This document shows positions 8,384-15,847 of a DNA stretch of 64,000 bases, piece after piece. The stretch's first letter is position 1. The number at the start of each line of letters is the position of its first letter. The stretch is taken from assembly GCF_003412465.1 (NCBI RefSeq), contig NZ_QTJV01000013.1, positions 186,001 through 250,000 on the forward strand, written 5' to 3'. The DNA comes from Chitinophaga silvisoli (GTDB taxonomy: Bacteria; Bacteroidota; Bacteroidia; Chitinophagales; Chitinophagaceae). A program made the position numbers and the translations under genes. The notes beneath the pieces are model-generated. The model had not been told where the DNA came from. It made no database searches and was given only the letters and a program-made list of their open reading frames with translations.

Positions 8384-8498
8384 AGAGGTTGTATCAAAAG
8401 TGAAATCCTGGGCTTTTAATCCGGATCCCTGATGGAGACAATTATATTTTATTTTATTGAATGCTAAAGGCCATTCAATTACTTTTGATACAACCTCC
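8384..8498. repeat. Structured intergenic repeat, copy 1
   Basis: Terminal inverted repeats GAGGTTGTATCAAAAGT (8385-8401) and its exact complement (8481-8497) enclose a ~79-nt core. The core carries an inner hairpin ATTGAATG/CATTCAAT (8456-8463 and 8472-8479) next to the right arm. Copies 2 (10351-10460) and 3 (27400-27514) share the ends but not the core sequence. All three lie just downstream of a plus-strand stop codon. It could be a MITE-like element or a family of long 3'-end structures. Confidence 0.8.
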
Positions 8499-8587
8499 TA
8501 TTCTGCCCTCCTCAAATTATACAGGCTTTTTTGTTTTAGCTCCCAAATTCCATTACATTAGCCCCACCGCCAATAACATTCTCCTCC

Positions 8588-10234
8588 ATGACACACAGAC
8601 CCACCATTACCCTTCTCCTCAGCCTCCTGCTCTTGTCACCCAAAGCGCTATCCCAATCCTTACCCGACACCACTATCGCCCGGATAGATCAACTCCTTTC
8701 CAAATGGAACACCAGCTCCGCTCCCGGTTGCGCGGCAGGCATCATTCGCGATACCCAATTGATTTACGCCAAAGGCTTTGGCCTGGCCAACCTGGAAACC
8801 AACACCCCGATTACTCCATCCACGGTATTCTACATGTGCTCCGTCTCCAAACAATTTACCGGCTATGCCATCGCTATGCTGGTAAATGAAGGCAGGATCA
8901 ACCTGGATGAAAAGATCCAAACTTATCTACCCTGGCTCAGTGACTTCGGGGGCCAACAAATCAGTGTCCGCCACCTCCTTCATCATACCAGCGGCATCCG
9001 CGATGATATCTGGCTTTCTGACATCTATGGTTTAGGCCTCAATGGCATGCTTACCGAAGATCAGGCCATTCGACTGCTTCAAAAACAACGCACGCTGAAT
9101 TTCACACCCGGAGAGAAATTCTCCTATTCAAACAGTAACTATGTCCTCCTCGCTGAGATCATCAAAGCCGTCACCGGGAAAACCCTGGCCGCCTATGCAG
9201 ACTCCGCGATCTTTAAACCACTGGGCATGAATGCTACTGCATTTGTGGACGATCCTGCTACCTTAATCCCAAACAGGGCATTGTCTTACGAAAATGGTAA
9301 GAACGCCCTTCAAAACGTTTATACACTTGGTGACGGCGGCCTCTTTACCAGTGTCAATGACATGGCCAGATGGGCAGCTAATTTTCTGCAGTCACATCCC
9401 AGGGCTGGTACCACGCAGGATATCACGCTGATGACTACTCCCGGAAAACTGAATGATAGCTCAAACATCACCTATGCCATGGGAATAGACATCCTGCCCG
9501 ATCGCCGTAACCAAAGATTCATTCACAACGGTGGCCTGGCAGGTTATAGAACGCTCATCATGATCTATCCCGAATACAAGCTTGGCTTCTTCATCTTCGG
9601 CAATGGCGGCGATGGAGACATATCCAACAAACTAAACCAGTTAGCTGCCCTGCTCATACCAGATCATAGTGAAAAGAAAGATGCACCTGAATACCCGACC
9701 ATTCAGATTAAACACCCGGACCAACTAAGTAAACTAAGTGGCACCTATGTAGCCGCCAATGGTTACAAAGTCACCATCACATATAAAGACGAAAAACTCT
9801 ACTTAAACGGGAGTGCAGAATTGGCACCGGAAGCCGAAAACATCTTCCACCTGGTCGCCCGCCCTGCCGTTAAATATACTTTCACCAACCATAGCGTGAG
9901 CTTAGTAAGTCCCGTACTGACTCAAGCACTTGAATCAGAGAAAATAAAAGAGGTAGCCCTCAGCCCTACCCTGCTCGCTAAATACACCGGCAGGTATTGG
10001 TCAGACGAGGTGGAGGCCTGGTTTATTATCTCCCTCAGGAATGATAAACTATGGATCCACGATAAGTACCATGAGCCGGTAGAAATAACCCTGGCAGGTA
10101 CAGAACACCTGTTTACAGGATACGACTTCCTGGCCCACCTGATGGCACTCCGTGATAAAAACGGCGTAATCAAAGGCCTTGAGCTGCACAGTGGCAACAA
10201 CGCGAATTTGAATTTTTATAAAACCAAAATGTAA
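8588..10234 (+). CDS. Serine hydrolase, class C beta-lactamase fold
   Basis: A 548-residue exported protein of the beta-lactamase/D-aminopeptidase family (Pfam Beta-lactamase). After a signal peptide (ITLLLSLLLLSPKALSQ) the catalytic SxxK is in FYMCSVSKQFTG (~residue 84-87), the YxN motif is in EKFSYSNSNYVLL (~residue 180), and the third motif region is around HNGGLAGYRT (~residue 312), where HxG replaces the KTG of true beta-lactamases. Residues ~375-548 form two small beta-rich domains (LSGTYVAANGYKVTI, KYTGRYWSDEVEAWF), as in DUF3471-type peptidase appendages. Likely a periplasmic peptidase or esterase; resistance is not implied. A 29-codon frame follows 5 nt after its stop. Confidence 0.88.
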   Translation: MTHRPTITLLLSLLLLSPKALSQSLPDTTIARIDQLLSKWNTSSAPGCAAGIIRDTQLIYAKGFGLANLETNTPITPSTVFYMCSVSKQFTGYAIAMLVNEGRINLDEKIQTYLPWLSDFGGQQISVRHLLHHTSGIRDDIWLSDIYGLGLNGMLTEDQAIRLLQKQRTLNFTPGEKFSYSNSNYVLLAEIIKAVTGKTLAAYADSAIFKPLGMNATAFVDDPATLIPNRALSYENGKNALQNVYTLGDGGLFTSVNDMARWAANFLQSHPRAGTTQDITLMTTPGKLNDSSNITYAMGIDILPDRRNQRFIHNGGLAGYRTLIMIYPEYKLGFFIFGNGGDGDISNKLNQLAALLIPDHSEKKDAPEYPTIQIKHPDQLSKLSGTYVAANGYKVTITYKDEKLYLNGSAELAPEAENIFHLVARPAVKYTFTNHSVSLVSPVLTQALESEKIKEVALSPTLLAKYTGRYWSDEVEAWFIISLRNDKLWIHDKYHEPVEITLAGTEHLFTGYDFLAHLMALRDKNGVIKGLELHSGNNANLNFYKTKM

Positions 10235-10239
10235 AAACT

Positions 10240-10329
10240 ATGAATCCAGACCCAATCACATTGCTCCAGATTTTAGCAAGCGGAGAACCAGCTCCTATCC
10301 TGATCGGCGGCGTTTTAATCGGAGGATGA
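10240..10329 (+). CDS. Possible 29-residue peptide
   Basis: An ATG 5 nt after the serine hydrolase stop opens a 29-codon frame. It starts MNPDPITLLQIL and ends in a small hydrophobic tail rich in Gly, Ile and Leu (PAPILIGGVLIGG). The position, right behind a gene with a separate terminator-like repeat following, fits a translationally coupled small membrane peptide. There is no family evidence, and chance remains a good explanation. Confidence 0.25.
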   Translation: MNPDPITLLQILASGEPAPILIGGVLIGG

Positions 10330-10350
10330 TAAACGTAGCGAATTAATTGA

Positions 10351-10460
10351 AGAGGTTGTATCAAAAGTAACCTGGTGGCATGTAGAATTTAATGAAAGAA
10401 AATACCCTCCACCAGGGTTCCGGGTTAATCCCCGGAAATTTTACTTTTAATACAACCTCT
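10351..10460. repeat. Structured intergenic repeat, copy 2
   Basis: Ends AGAGGTTGTATCAAAAGTAA (10351-10370) and TTACTTTTAATACAACCTCT (10441-10460) pair with one mismatch. The core has two arms: CCTGGTGG/CCACCAGG (10371-10378 and 10409-10416) and TTCCGGG/CCCGGAA (10418-10424 and 10431-10437). The arms differ in sequence from those of copies 1 and 3, but the layout of outer stem plus an inner hairpin near the right end is kept. Confidence 0.8.
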
Positions 10461-10562
10461 TTCATTTGCCGGTGCCTGCAATTTTAACATTCCTTATACA
10501 ATCTGAAGATTATATTGCTACACTACCCGGCAACTTCCATACCTGAAAACTGTACCTATCAT

Positions 10563-12890
10563 ATGCATATAAGAATTGCTGTCCTGGCCTTGTTCATTTC
10601 TTCAATAACAAGTATTAAAGCCCTGGCCCAGCATAAGTACACCATCAGCGGCATCATTCGTGATAAGACCACAGGTGAAACCCTGATCGGCGCTTCCATA
10701 CATGTCCTGACACAATCAAAGTACAGCAGCACCAGCAACAACTATGGATTCTATACGATCGTGGTGCCTGAAGGTGCCTATACCCTGGTGATTAGTTACA
10801 CAGGATACCAGCAGGATACCTTATCCATTACACTAAACAAAGATCTCGTTCGCAACATCTCCCTGAATCCCTCCAGCGGCATGCTTTCGGAAGTGGTGAT
10901 TACATCTCAGTCCTCAAAAAACAGGTTGTCGACCGCCCAGATGGGTACCGAAAAACTCAGCACTGCGGAAATTGCAAATGTGCCGGTATTCCTCGGAGAA
11001 AAGGATATCATCAAAACCATCCAGTTACTCCCCGGTGTTAAAACCACCGGCGAAGGCAGCGGTGGCTTCTATGTACGTGGTGGCAACATTGACGAAAACC
11101 TGTTGCTGCTCGATGAAGTGCCTGTATATAATGCCACTCACCTCTTAGGATTCTTCTCAACTTTTAACTCGGATGCCATCAAAGACCTTACAATCTATAA
11201 AGGGGCAATGCCCTCACAATTCGGTGGTCGTCTTTCTTCTGTAGTAGATATCAGGACCAGAGACGGCAACAACCAGGAATTTCATGGTAGCGGTGGCCTC
11301 GGCCTCATCGCCTCTCACTTAAACCTGGAAGGTCCCATCGTTAAAGACAAATCCTCATTTATGATCAGCGCCCGCCGCAGCTATGCGGATATATTTTTAA
11401 AACTTTCTTCCAGCGAAGATGTCAAAAATTCCAACCTTTATTTCTACGATGTCAACGCGAAGCTCAGTTATAACCTGGATGATCACAACCGCATTTTTCT
11501 TTCATTTTACAATGGAAGAGATAACCTGAAAATATCAGATGACTTTGCATTATACTATGGTAATACAACCGGTACTTTCCGCTTGAATCACAATTTCAAC
11601 AGTCATTTGTTTTCCAACACCACGCTCTCCTATAGCGATTATAATCACCACATAGAGATCGCGGACAATGCCAGTAATACAAAGATGGAGTCTACCATCA
11701 GGGACTTTACCCTCAAGGAAGACTTTACCTACTTCATGTCCAACGATGACAGGATAAACTTCGGTATTACATCCACCCACCATACACTCAACCCCGGTTT
11801 GGTAGATGCCAGCAAGAATTCCGCTTACAATTCCCAGATCCTGGATAAGAAATATGCACTGGAAAGCGCAGCCTATATCAACCATGAATTTAGTCTCAGC
11901 AGGTTAAAAATTAACTATGGTCTGCGTTTATCTGTCTTTAATGTATTCGGTCCTGGCGAATACTATAATTACAATGAGGAAGGGGATCCTGTTGATTCTA
12001 CAAGCTATAAAACCGCAGAACTGGTAAACACCTATATCAACCTGGAACCCCGTGCATCAGCAAGTTACCAGCTGGACAGCATCAGTTCTCTGAAAATTGC
12101 CTATTCCCGCAACACGCAAAATATACACCTGATCACGAACTCTGCTTCTACGCAACCAACTGATCTCTGGATCCTGAGTAGCCCCAATGTACAACCGGAA
12201 ATAGCCGACCAGGTCTCACTGGGCTACTACCGTGATCTTAGCCAGGGGCGTTATGAGTTTTCATCAGAAATTTACTATAAACAATTACAGCACCAGATTG
12301 ATTTCAAAGACGGGGCAGCTTTATCAATCAATAATTATGTAGAGTCTCAACTGTTGTATGGAAAAGGCAGGGCTTATGGCCTGGAACTTTTCCTGAAGAA
12401 AAAAACAGGCAGACTTACAGGCTGGGTAAGCTACACACTATCACGTACGGAGCGCCAGATAGATAAAATCAATGGAGGGGACTGGTATCCTGCACACCAG
12501 GACCAAACGCATAATCTTGCCATCGTATCCATGTACCAGTTGAATAAGAAGGTGACCCTTTCGGCTAATTGGGTGTACAATACAGGCAACGCGGTGACTT
12601 ACCCAAGTGGAAAGTATGAAATCAATGGGGCCACAGTATTTCTGTATACAGAGAGAAACGGGTACCGCATGCCGGCTTATCATCGCTTAGATGTAGGCGT
12701 TACAATAGCAGGCAGGAAGGGTAAAAAATGGAATAGCGATTGGAATTTCTCTGTATATAATGCTTATGGAAAACAAAATCCGTATTTTATAGAATTCAAG
12801 AATGATCCGGCCAACAGTAATCGTACCATTGCTCAGCAGACAGCTCTTTTCCGCTGGGTACCTTCTATCACCTATAATTTTGCATTCTAG
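10563..12890 (+). CDS. TonB-dependent receptor
   Basis: A 775-residue outer-membrane receptor. The ATG at 10563 opens a signal peptide (AVLALFISSITSIKALAQ); the frame continues upstream to 10515 but lacks a leader there. Residues ~20-105 are a carboxypeptidase-regulatory-like domain (YTISGIIRDKTTGETLIGASI), and ~120-225 are the plug (ELTIYKG-type end seen as DLTIYKGAMPSQFGG, with FYVRGGNIDENLLLLDEVPVY). The rest is a 22-strand-type barrel ending in a Phe (PSITYNFAF). The long-tail SusC features and a SusD partner are absent. Instead, a DUF4249 lipoprotein follows after 1 nt, a recurring Bacteroidota pair. The ligand is unknown. Confidence 0.9.
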   Translation: MHIRIAVLALFISSITSIKALAQHKYTISGIIRDKTTGETLIGASIHVLTQSKYSSTSNNYGFYTIVVPEGAYTLVISYTGYQQDTLSITLNKDLVRNISLNPSSGMLSEVVITSQSSKNRLSTAQMGTEKLSTAEIANVPVFLGEKDIIKTIQLLPGVKTTGEGSGGFYVRGGNIDENLLLLDEVPVYNATHLLGFFSTFNSDAIKDLTIYKGAMPSQFGGRLSSVVDIRTRDGNNQEFHGSGGLGLIASHLNLEGPIVKDKSSFMISARRSYADIFLKLSSSEDVKNSNLYFYDVNAKLSYNLDDHNRIFLSFYNGRDNLKISDDFALYYGNTTGTFRLNHNFNSHLFSNTTLSYSDYNHHIEIADNASNTKMESTIRDFTLKEDFTYFMSNDDRINFGITSTHHTLNPGLVDASKNSAYNSQILDKKYALESAAYINHEFSLSRLKINYGLRLSVFNVFGPGEYYNYNEEGDPVDSTSYKTAELVNTYINLEPRASASYQLDSISSLKIAYSRNTQNIHLITNSASTQPTDLWILSSPNVQPEIADQVSLGYYRDLSQGRYEFSSEIYYKQLQHQIDFKDGAALSINNYVESQLLYGKGRAYGLELFLKKKTGRLTGWVSYTLSRTERQIDKINGGDWYPAHQDQTHNLAIVSMYQLNKKVTLSANWVYNTGNAVTYPSGKYEINGATVFLYTERNGYRMPAYHRLDVGVTIAGRKGKKWNSDWNFSVYNAYGKQNPYFIEFKNDPANSNRTIAQQTALFRWVPSITYNFAF

Positions 12891-12891
12891 T

Positions 12892-13674
12892 ATGAAACCG
12901 ATCTTTACATGTGTGCTCATGATCCTGTTCCTGTCTGCCTGTACAAAGACGCTGGATGTAAATCTTCGTTCTACTGAGCCCAAAATAGTGATCCAGGGGG
13001 TGGTGAGCAATTCGGTCACGCCCTATTATATCAGGATAAATAAGACAGTTGATTTTGATGCAAATAATGAATATCCACCTGTGGTCAATGCTACGGTGAC
13101 TGTGCTGGACAGTACTGCCGACAGGTTGTATCATTATACCTATACCGGCGCAGATGGTTATTATGCGTCTAATAATCTCTATGGACAGGTGGGCCATACT
13201 TACATCCTAACGGTGAAGGTGGATGGAGAGGAATATACAGCCAGGTCTACTATGCCGCCTTTTGTAGGCATCCAACAGCTGGATTTCGTACAAACCAGGA
13301 TCCTCAACCAGGTAAGGATCCTGCCACAGGTCACCTTTTCGGACCCCGCATATGAGACGAATTATTACGTATTTACCTTGCTGGTGAATAATGTACCCTA
13401 TAAGGCATTTTATGCACTGGATGACAGGCTGACGGATGGAAATATGATAGCGCAAGAGCTGTATATGGATAGTGCGTATATCAGGAAGAGAGATTATGTG
13501 ACGGTGGTACTGGCGAGTGTTGACAGGAACGTGTACAATTATTTCAATGTGCTGCAGGCGAATAGCGGGGCTTCTGCCACCACCCCATCGAACCCGCCTT
13601 CTAATATTTCAAATGGTGCCTATGGATATTTTGGAGCCGAGGCAATTGATATCGTTTCTCAAACTTACCAATAA
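12892..13674 (+). CDS. DUF4249 lipoprotein, receptor partner
   Basis: A 260-residue lipoprotein of the DUF4249 family. The ATG is 1 nt after the receptor stop (TAG-T-ATG), so translation is coupled. The signal peptide MKPIFTCVLMILFLSACTK has its lipidation Cys at residue 17. The mature part has the family start (EPKIVIQGVVSN), a beta-sandwich region (VVNATVTVLDSTADRLYHY) and GADGYYASN. A C-terminal GYFGAEAIDIVSQ closes it. It probably sits in the outer membrane beside the TonB receptor as an accessory or substrate-binding component. That role is inferred from conserved gene pairing, since no function is established for the family. Confidence 0.85.
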   Translation: MKPIFTCVLMILFLSACTKTLDVNLRSTEPKIVIQGVVSNSVTPYYIRINKTVDFDANNEYPPVVNATVTVLDSTADRLYHYTYTGADGYYASNNLYGQVGHTYILTVKVDGEEYTARSTMPPFVGIQQLDFVQTRILNQVRILPQVTFSDPAYETNYYVFTLLVNNVPYKAFYALDDRLTDGNMIAQELYMDSAYIRKRDYVTVVLASVDRNVYNYFNVLQANSGASATTPSNPPSNISNGAYGYFGAEAIDIVSQTYQ

Positions 13675-13680
13675 CGCTGA

Positions 13681-13803
13681 ATGATGGAATTAAAAAGTCT
13701 TCTTTTATTAGCTTGTATAGCGATATCGATCAGCCTGAAGGCTGATGTGGCCCCGGAGTTGGTGATTGAAAGAAGAGGACAAAAATTAACGATTTCAAGA
13801 TAA
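13681..13803 (+). CDS. Possible 40-residue exported peptide
   Basis: An ATG 6 nt after the DUF4249 stop opens 40 codons: MMELKSLLLLACIAISISLKA, a good signal-peptide-like start, then a short charged tail (VIERRGQKLTISR). Tight spacing after a lipoprotein gene and the leader-like composition suggest a real small third gene of the receptor operon, or the stump of a longer one. No family was recognised. Confidence 0.35.
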   Translation: MMELKSLLLLACIAISISLKADVAPELVIERRGQKLTISR

Positions 13804-13821
13804 ATTCACCTGGTGCAGCCC

Positions 13822-13840
13822 GCCGGAGCACCGCTCCGGC
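13822..13840. terminator. GC-rich hairpin between convergent genes
   Basis: GCCGGAGC (13822-13829) pairs with GCTCCGGC (13833-13840) around a 3-nt loop. It lies between the receptor operon and the convergent NUDIX gene. No T-run follows on either strand, so it may be a barrier or a decayed terminator. CCAGATCCC is repeated just after it (13841-13849 and 13860-13868). Confidence 0.45.
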
Positions 13841-13869
13841 CCAGATCCCCACACCGGCCCCAGATCCCT

Positions 13870-14271
13870 TCACACCAAACCATCCTCCCTCAATCGCTCA
13901 AACGCTATCAACACCCCAGGTACCTGCGCCTCCTCCCTACTATACATCTCCATATCAAAATACCTCACTTCCCCGATCTCCGCCGATGGCACCACCTCCT
14001 GCCTCAATTCATGCAAAAAACAATCCTGCTCCATCATCAAATCCACCTCCCCAAACGCCGGTGCCGTAATATGATAATACCACACCAACTCCTCCTCCGG
14101 GATCAATATATTCAACTCCTCCTGCACCTCTCTCCGCACCGCCGCTAACGCCGTCTCCCCCGCATCTATCTTCCCGCCAGGCAAATACCACGCCCGTTTA
14201 TTCTTACTAAAAGCCAATAATAATTTCCTGTCTTTTACTACGATCAATCCTGCTGTATGTAAACGCTTCAT
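13870..14271 (-). CDS. NUDIX hydrolase
   Basis: A 133-residue NUDIX pyrophosphatase, cleaving a nucleoside diphosphate linked to another moiety. The NUDIX box is complete: GKIDAGETALAAVRREVQEEL with the metal-binding REVQEE (~residues 37-58). The N-terminus MKRLHTAGLIVVKDRKLLLAF is typical of small MutT-like enzymes. The substrate cannot be assigned. The ATG at 14271 follows a TATTTTTG element by 4 nt, so it has its own promoter although it lies directly behind the TIR/ATPase/CHAT/RDD operon and the decayed RDD copy. A role in processing NAD-derived products of that operon is conceivable but only a guess. Confidence 0.88.
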   Translation of the reverse strand: MKRLHTAGLIVVKDRKLLLAFSKNKRAWYLPGGKIDAGETALAAVRREVQEELNILIPEEELVWYYHITAPAFGEVDLMMEQDCFLHELRQEVVPSAEIGEVRYFDMEMYSREEAQVPGVLIAFERLREDGLV

Positions 14272-14275
14272 CCCA

Positions 14276-14283
14276 CAAAAATA
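14276..14283 (-). promoter_or_regulatory. -7 promoter element, leaderless geometry
   Basis: On the minus strand this reads TATTTTTG, a perfect TAnnTTTG match, ending 4 nt before the NUDIX ATG at 14271. It lies inside the short gap behind the decayed RDD copy. Confidence 0.55.
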
Positions 14284-14294
14284 AAAAAAGATCA

Positions 14295-14585
14295 TTAGCA
14301 TTTCCCCAAAAACGCTCTCAAATACAATACCGCTGCCCTTCGGTCAGCATTCAATTTCTTCAATGCCAGGCCTTTCAATTCTTTTTTGCATATCTATACA
14401 GAGAAAACCCAATCCCCGCAATACAGGCTGCAAACACTAATCGAATAAAAGGAAAATTCTCAAAACCACTGAATTGTAAATCCCTCTATAAACCCCGCAA
14501 TTTCTATACTCATCGATCCACCACCCACCGCAATTAGCAACAAACCGATCACCCTGACAATCTTTACCCAGAATAGATTTTTCAT
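14295..14585 (-). pseudogene. Decayed N-terminal copy of the RDD gene
   Basis: The ATG at 14585, 14 nt after the RDD gene stop, gives 41 residues (MKNLFWVKIVRVIGLLLIAV...) and a TGA at 14460. Removing one T from the TTTT run at 14462-14465 continues the protein as ENFPFIRLVFAACIAGIGFSLYRYAKK. Adding one A to the run at 14382-14387 then gives ELKGLALKKLNADRRAAVLYLRAFLGKC and a TAA at 14295. This composite matches the N-terminus of the neighbouring RDD protein: RLSGIVMLILGG aligns with RVIGLLLIAVGG, FYGACLAGTGIFL with FAACIAGIGFSL, and RAPILYLRAF with RAAVLYLRAF. It stops where the paralogue continues for about 300 more residues. It is a truncated tandem duplicate with two opposite one-base shifts in homopolymers; sequencing error is possible for those. 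Confidence 0.75.
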
Positions 14586-14599
14586 AACGCTTTATTTTA

Positions 14600-15844
14600 T
14601 CATTGCATTCTCTGAAACTCTCTGGTACCTGCAATTATATCATGCACATGCGCCCCATACAAATACATCAACAAAAAATCAAGTGGAAATAAAAAGACGG
14701 AAAACATCCGCATTGCACACCTGCTCAATACCTGCTGGATATTCATTTTAATTCGCTCCTTATCTAAAACAACTATTTTATAATACCGCTTCCCAAACGT
14801 CGCCGCTGATGGCGTGAAGTCCATTATTCCACAATAAAAAATGTAAACCAGCGGCATCAACCACAAAATAACGCTCAACGAATATGCCTTTCCATTCCAA
14901 ATAAAATGGATTCCATAGAACAGGATACTACATCCAAACACTATCATAAAATCAATCAGGAATGCGTACCATTGCTTTACTAACAACGGCTTTTCAAACA
15001 ATCCATTATCCAGGTCTATCCCGGCTGCTGCAAAGGTCTTCTTCAACTTTATGCTTAACACATTTCCAAACCTGTAATACTGCTTTTTCATCTCCTGGAA
15101 CTGAAACTCCCCATGCTCATTGATAAATAAGATCCCACTAAAGCGATCCGCACTTCCACTCACCTGCACAAGCGGCATTTCCTTCTTCGTAATCCCGCTT
15201 AACAAACTCAAAAAGCTGTCTACATCCTTCTGCCTTACTGGCAATATGTACACCAGCTTACGAGGATCTATTTCCCTCCACACCATTTCAAGCTCATACC
15301 TGAAACCTTCCTGCTTCTTCTCATCATTCAATGCGTGCCCACGCAACACTATCAATTTTGCACGATTACACAAAGCTAAAATTTGCTCTCTCCAATCATC
15401 GCCAAAGTAAAACCGCAACGCACCTAATGGTGGTAATTTCTCCCTGGGTCTCCCTATACAAATAAAGGGCCCTGCATATTTAAAGATGCCTGCCAGGTGC
15501 TCCTCCTCCGTTTTTAAATCCTGCGGTACAGGAGATACGATCAATCCCAATACAATCAATATCCAATGTAATAAAGGCTTCCCGCTTTTCCGCTCGTCTT
15601 CAAACGCCCGTAAATAAAGGATCGGTGCCCGCATATCAATACTCATTTCCTTCGCGGCTATCGCTTTCATCCAGCGCCTCGCCCTTCGCCACAAAAAGAT
15701 ACCGGTGCCCGCAAGACATGCACCGTAAAAAACAAATGAAAGAGGATACTCCTTAGGAGCCTTCACTGCCATCCTAATAAATACGCCTCCCAATATCAGC
15801 ATCACGATGCCTGACAACCTGATTAATTTTGCAATAAAACTCAT
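14600..15844 (-). CDS. RDD-family membrane protein with soluble core
   Basis: A 414-residue protein and last intact gene of the operon, starting 3 nt after the CHAT gene stop. Two N-terminal membrane helices (residues ~8-25 and 33-52) precede a soluble domain (~65-255) opening with RAPILYLRAFEDER. Its conserved blocks are CIGRPREKLPPLGALRFYFGDDW and AKLIVLRGHALND...FRYELEMVW. This GRPxE/LPPLGA domain recurs in uncharacterised bacterial membrane proteins; its strand-helix order and the late YELE glutamate recall TIR-like folds, which is inference. Residues ~280-414 are an RDD domain with three helices (VKQWYAFLIDFMIVFG, ATFGKRYYKIVVLD, DIIAGTREF). It likely anchors or senses at the inner membrane for the operon. 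Confidence 0.75.
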   Translation of the reverse strand: MSFIAKLIRLSGIVMLILGGVFIRMAVKAPKEYPLSFVFYGACLAGTGIFLWRRARRWMKAIAAKEMSIDMRAPILYLRAFEDERKSGKPLLHWILIVLGLIVSPVPQDLKTEEEHLAGIFKYAGPFICIGRPREKLPPLGALRFYFGDDWREQILALCNRAKLIVLRGHALNDEKKQEGFRYELEMVWREIDPRKLVYILPVRQKDVDSFLSLLSGITKKEMPLVQVSGSADRFSGILFINEHGEFQFQEMKKQYYRFGNVLSIKLKKTFAAAGIDLDNGLFEKPLLVKQWYAFLIDFMIVFGCSILFYGIHFIWNGKAYSLSVILWLMPLVYIFYCGIMDFTPSAATFGKRYYKIVVLDKERIKMNIQQVLSRCAMRMFSVFLFPLDFLLMYLYGAHVHDIIAGTREFQRMQ

Positions 15845-15847
15845 TGT

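Noticed and set aside
8384-8498. Repeat copy 1 as the remnant of an insertion sequence
   Set aside because: No transposase fragment or clear target-site duplication is visible, and the paired inner arms vary between copies, so I list it as a structured repeat instead.
14437-14634. A 65-codon minus-strand frame beginning MQVPESFREC
   Set aside because: It overlaps the RDD gene end in another frame and lacks the membrane-helix pattern, whereas the composite pseudogene frames match the RDD paralogue.
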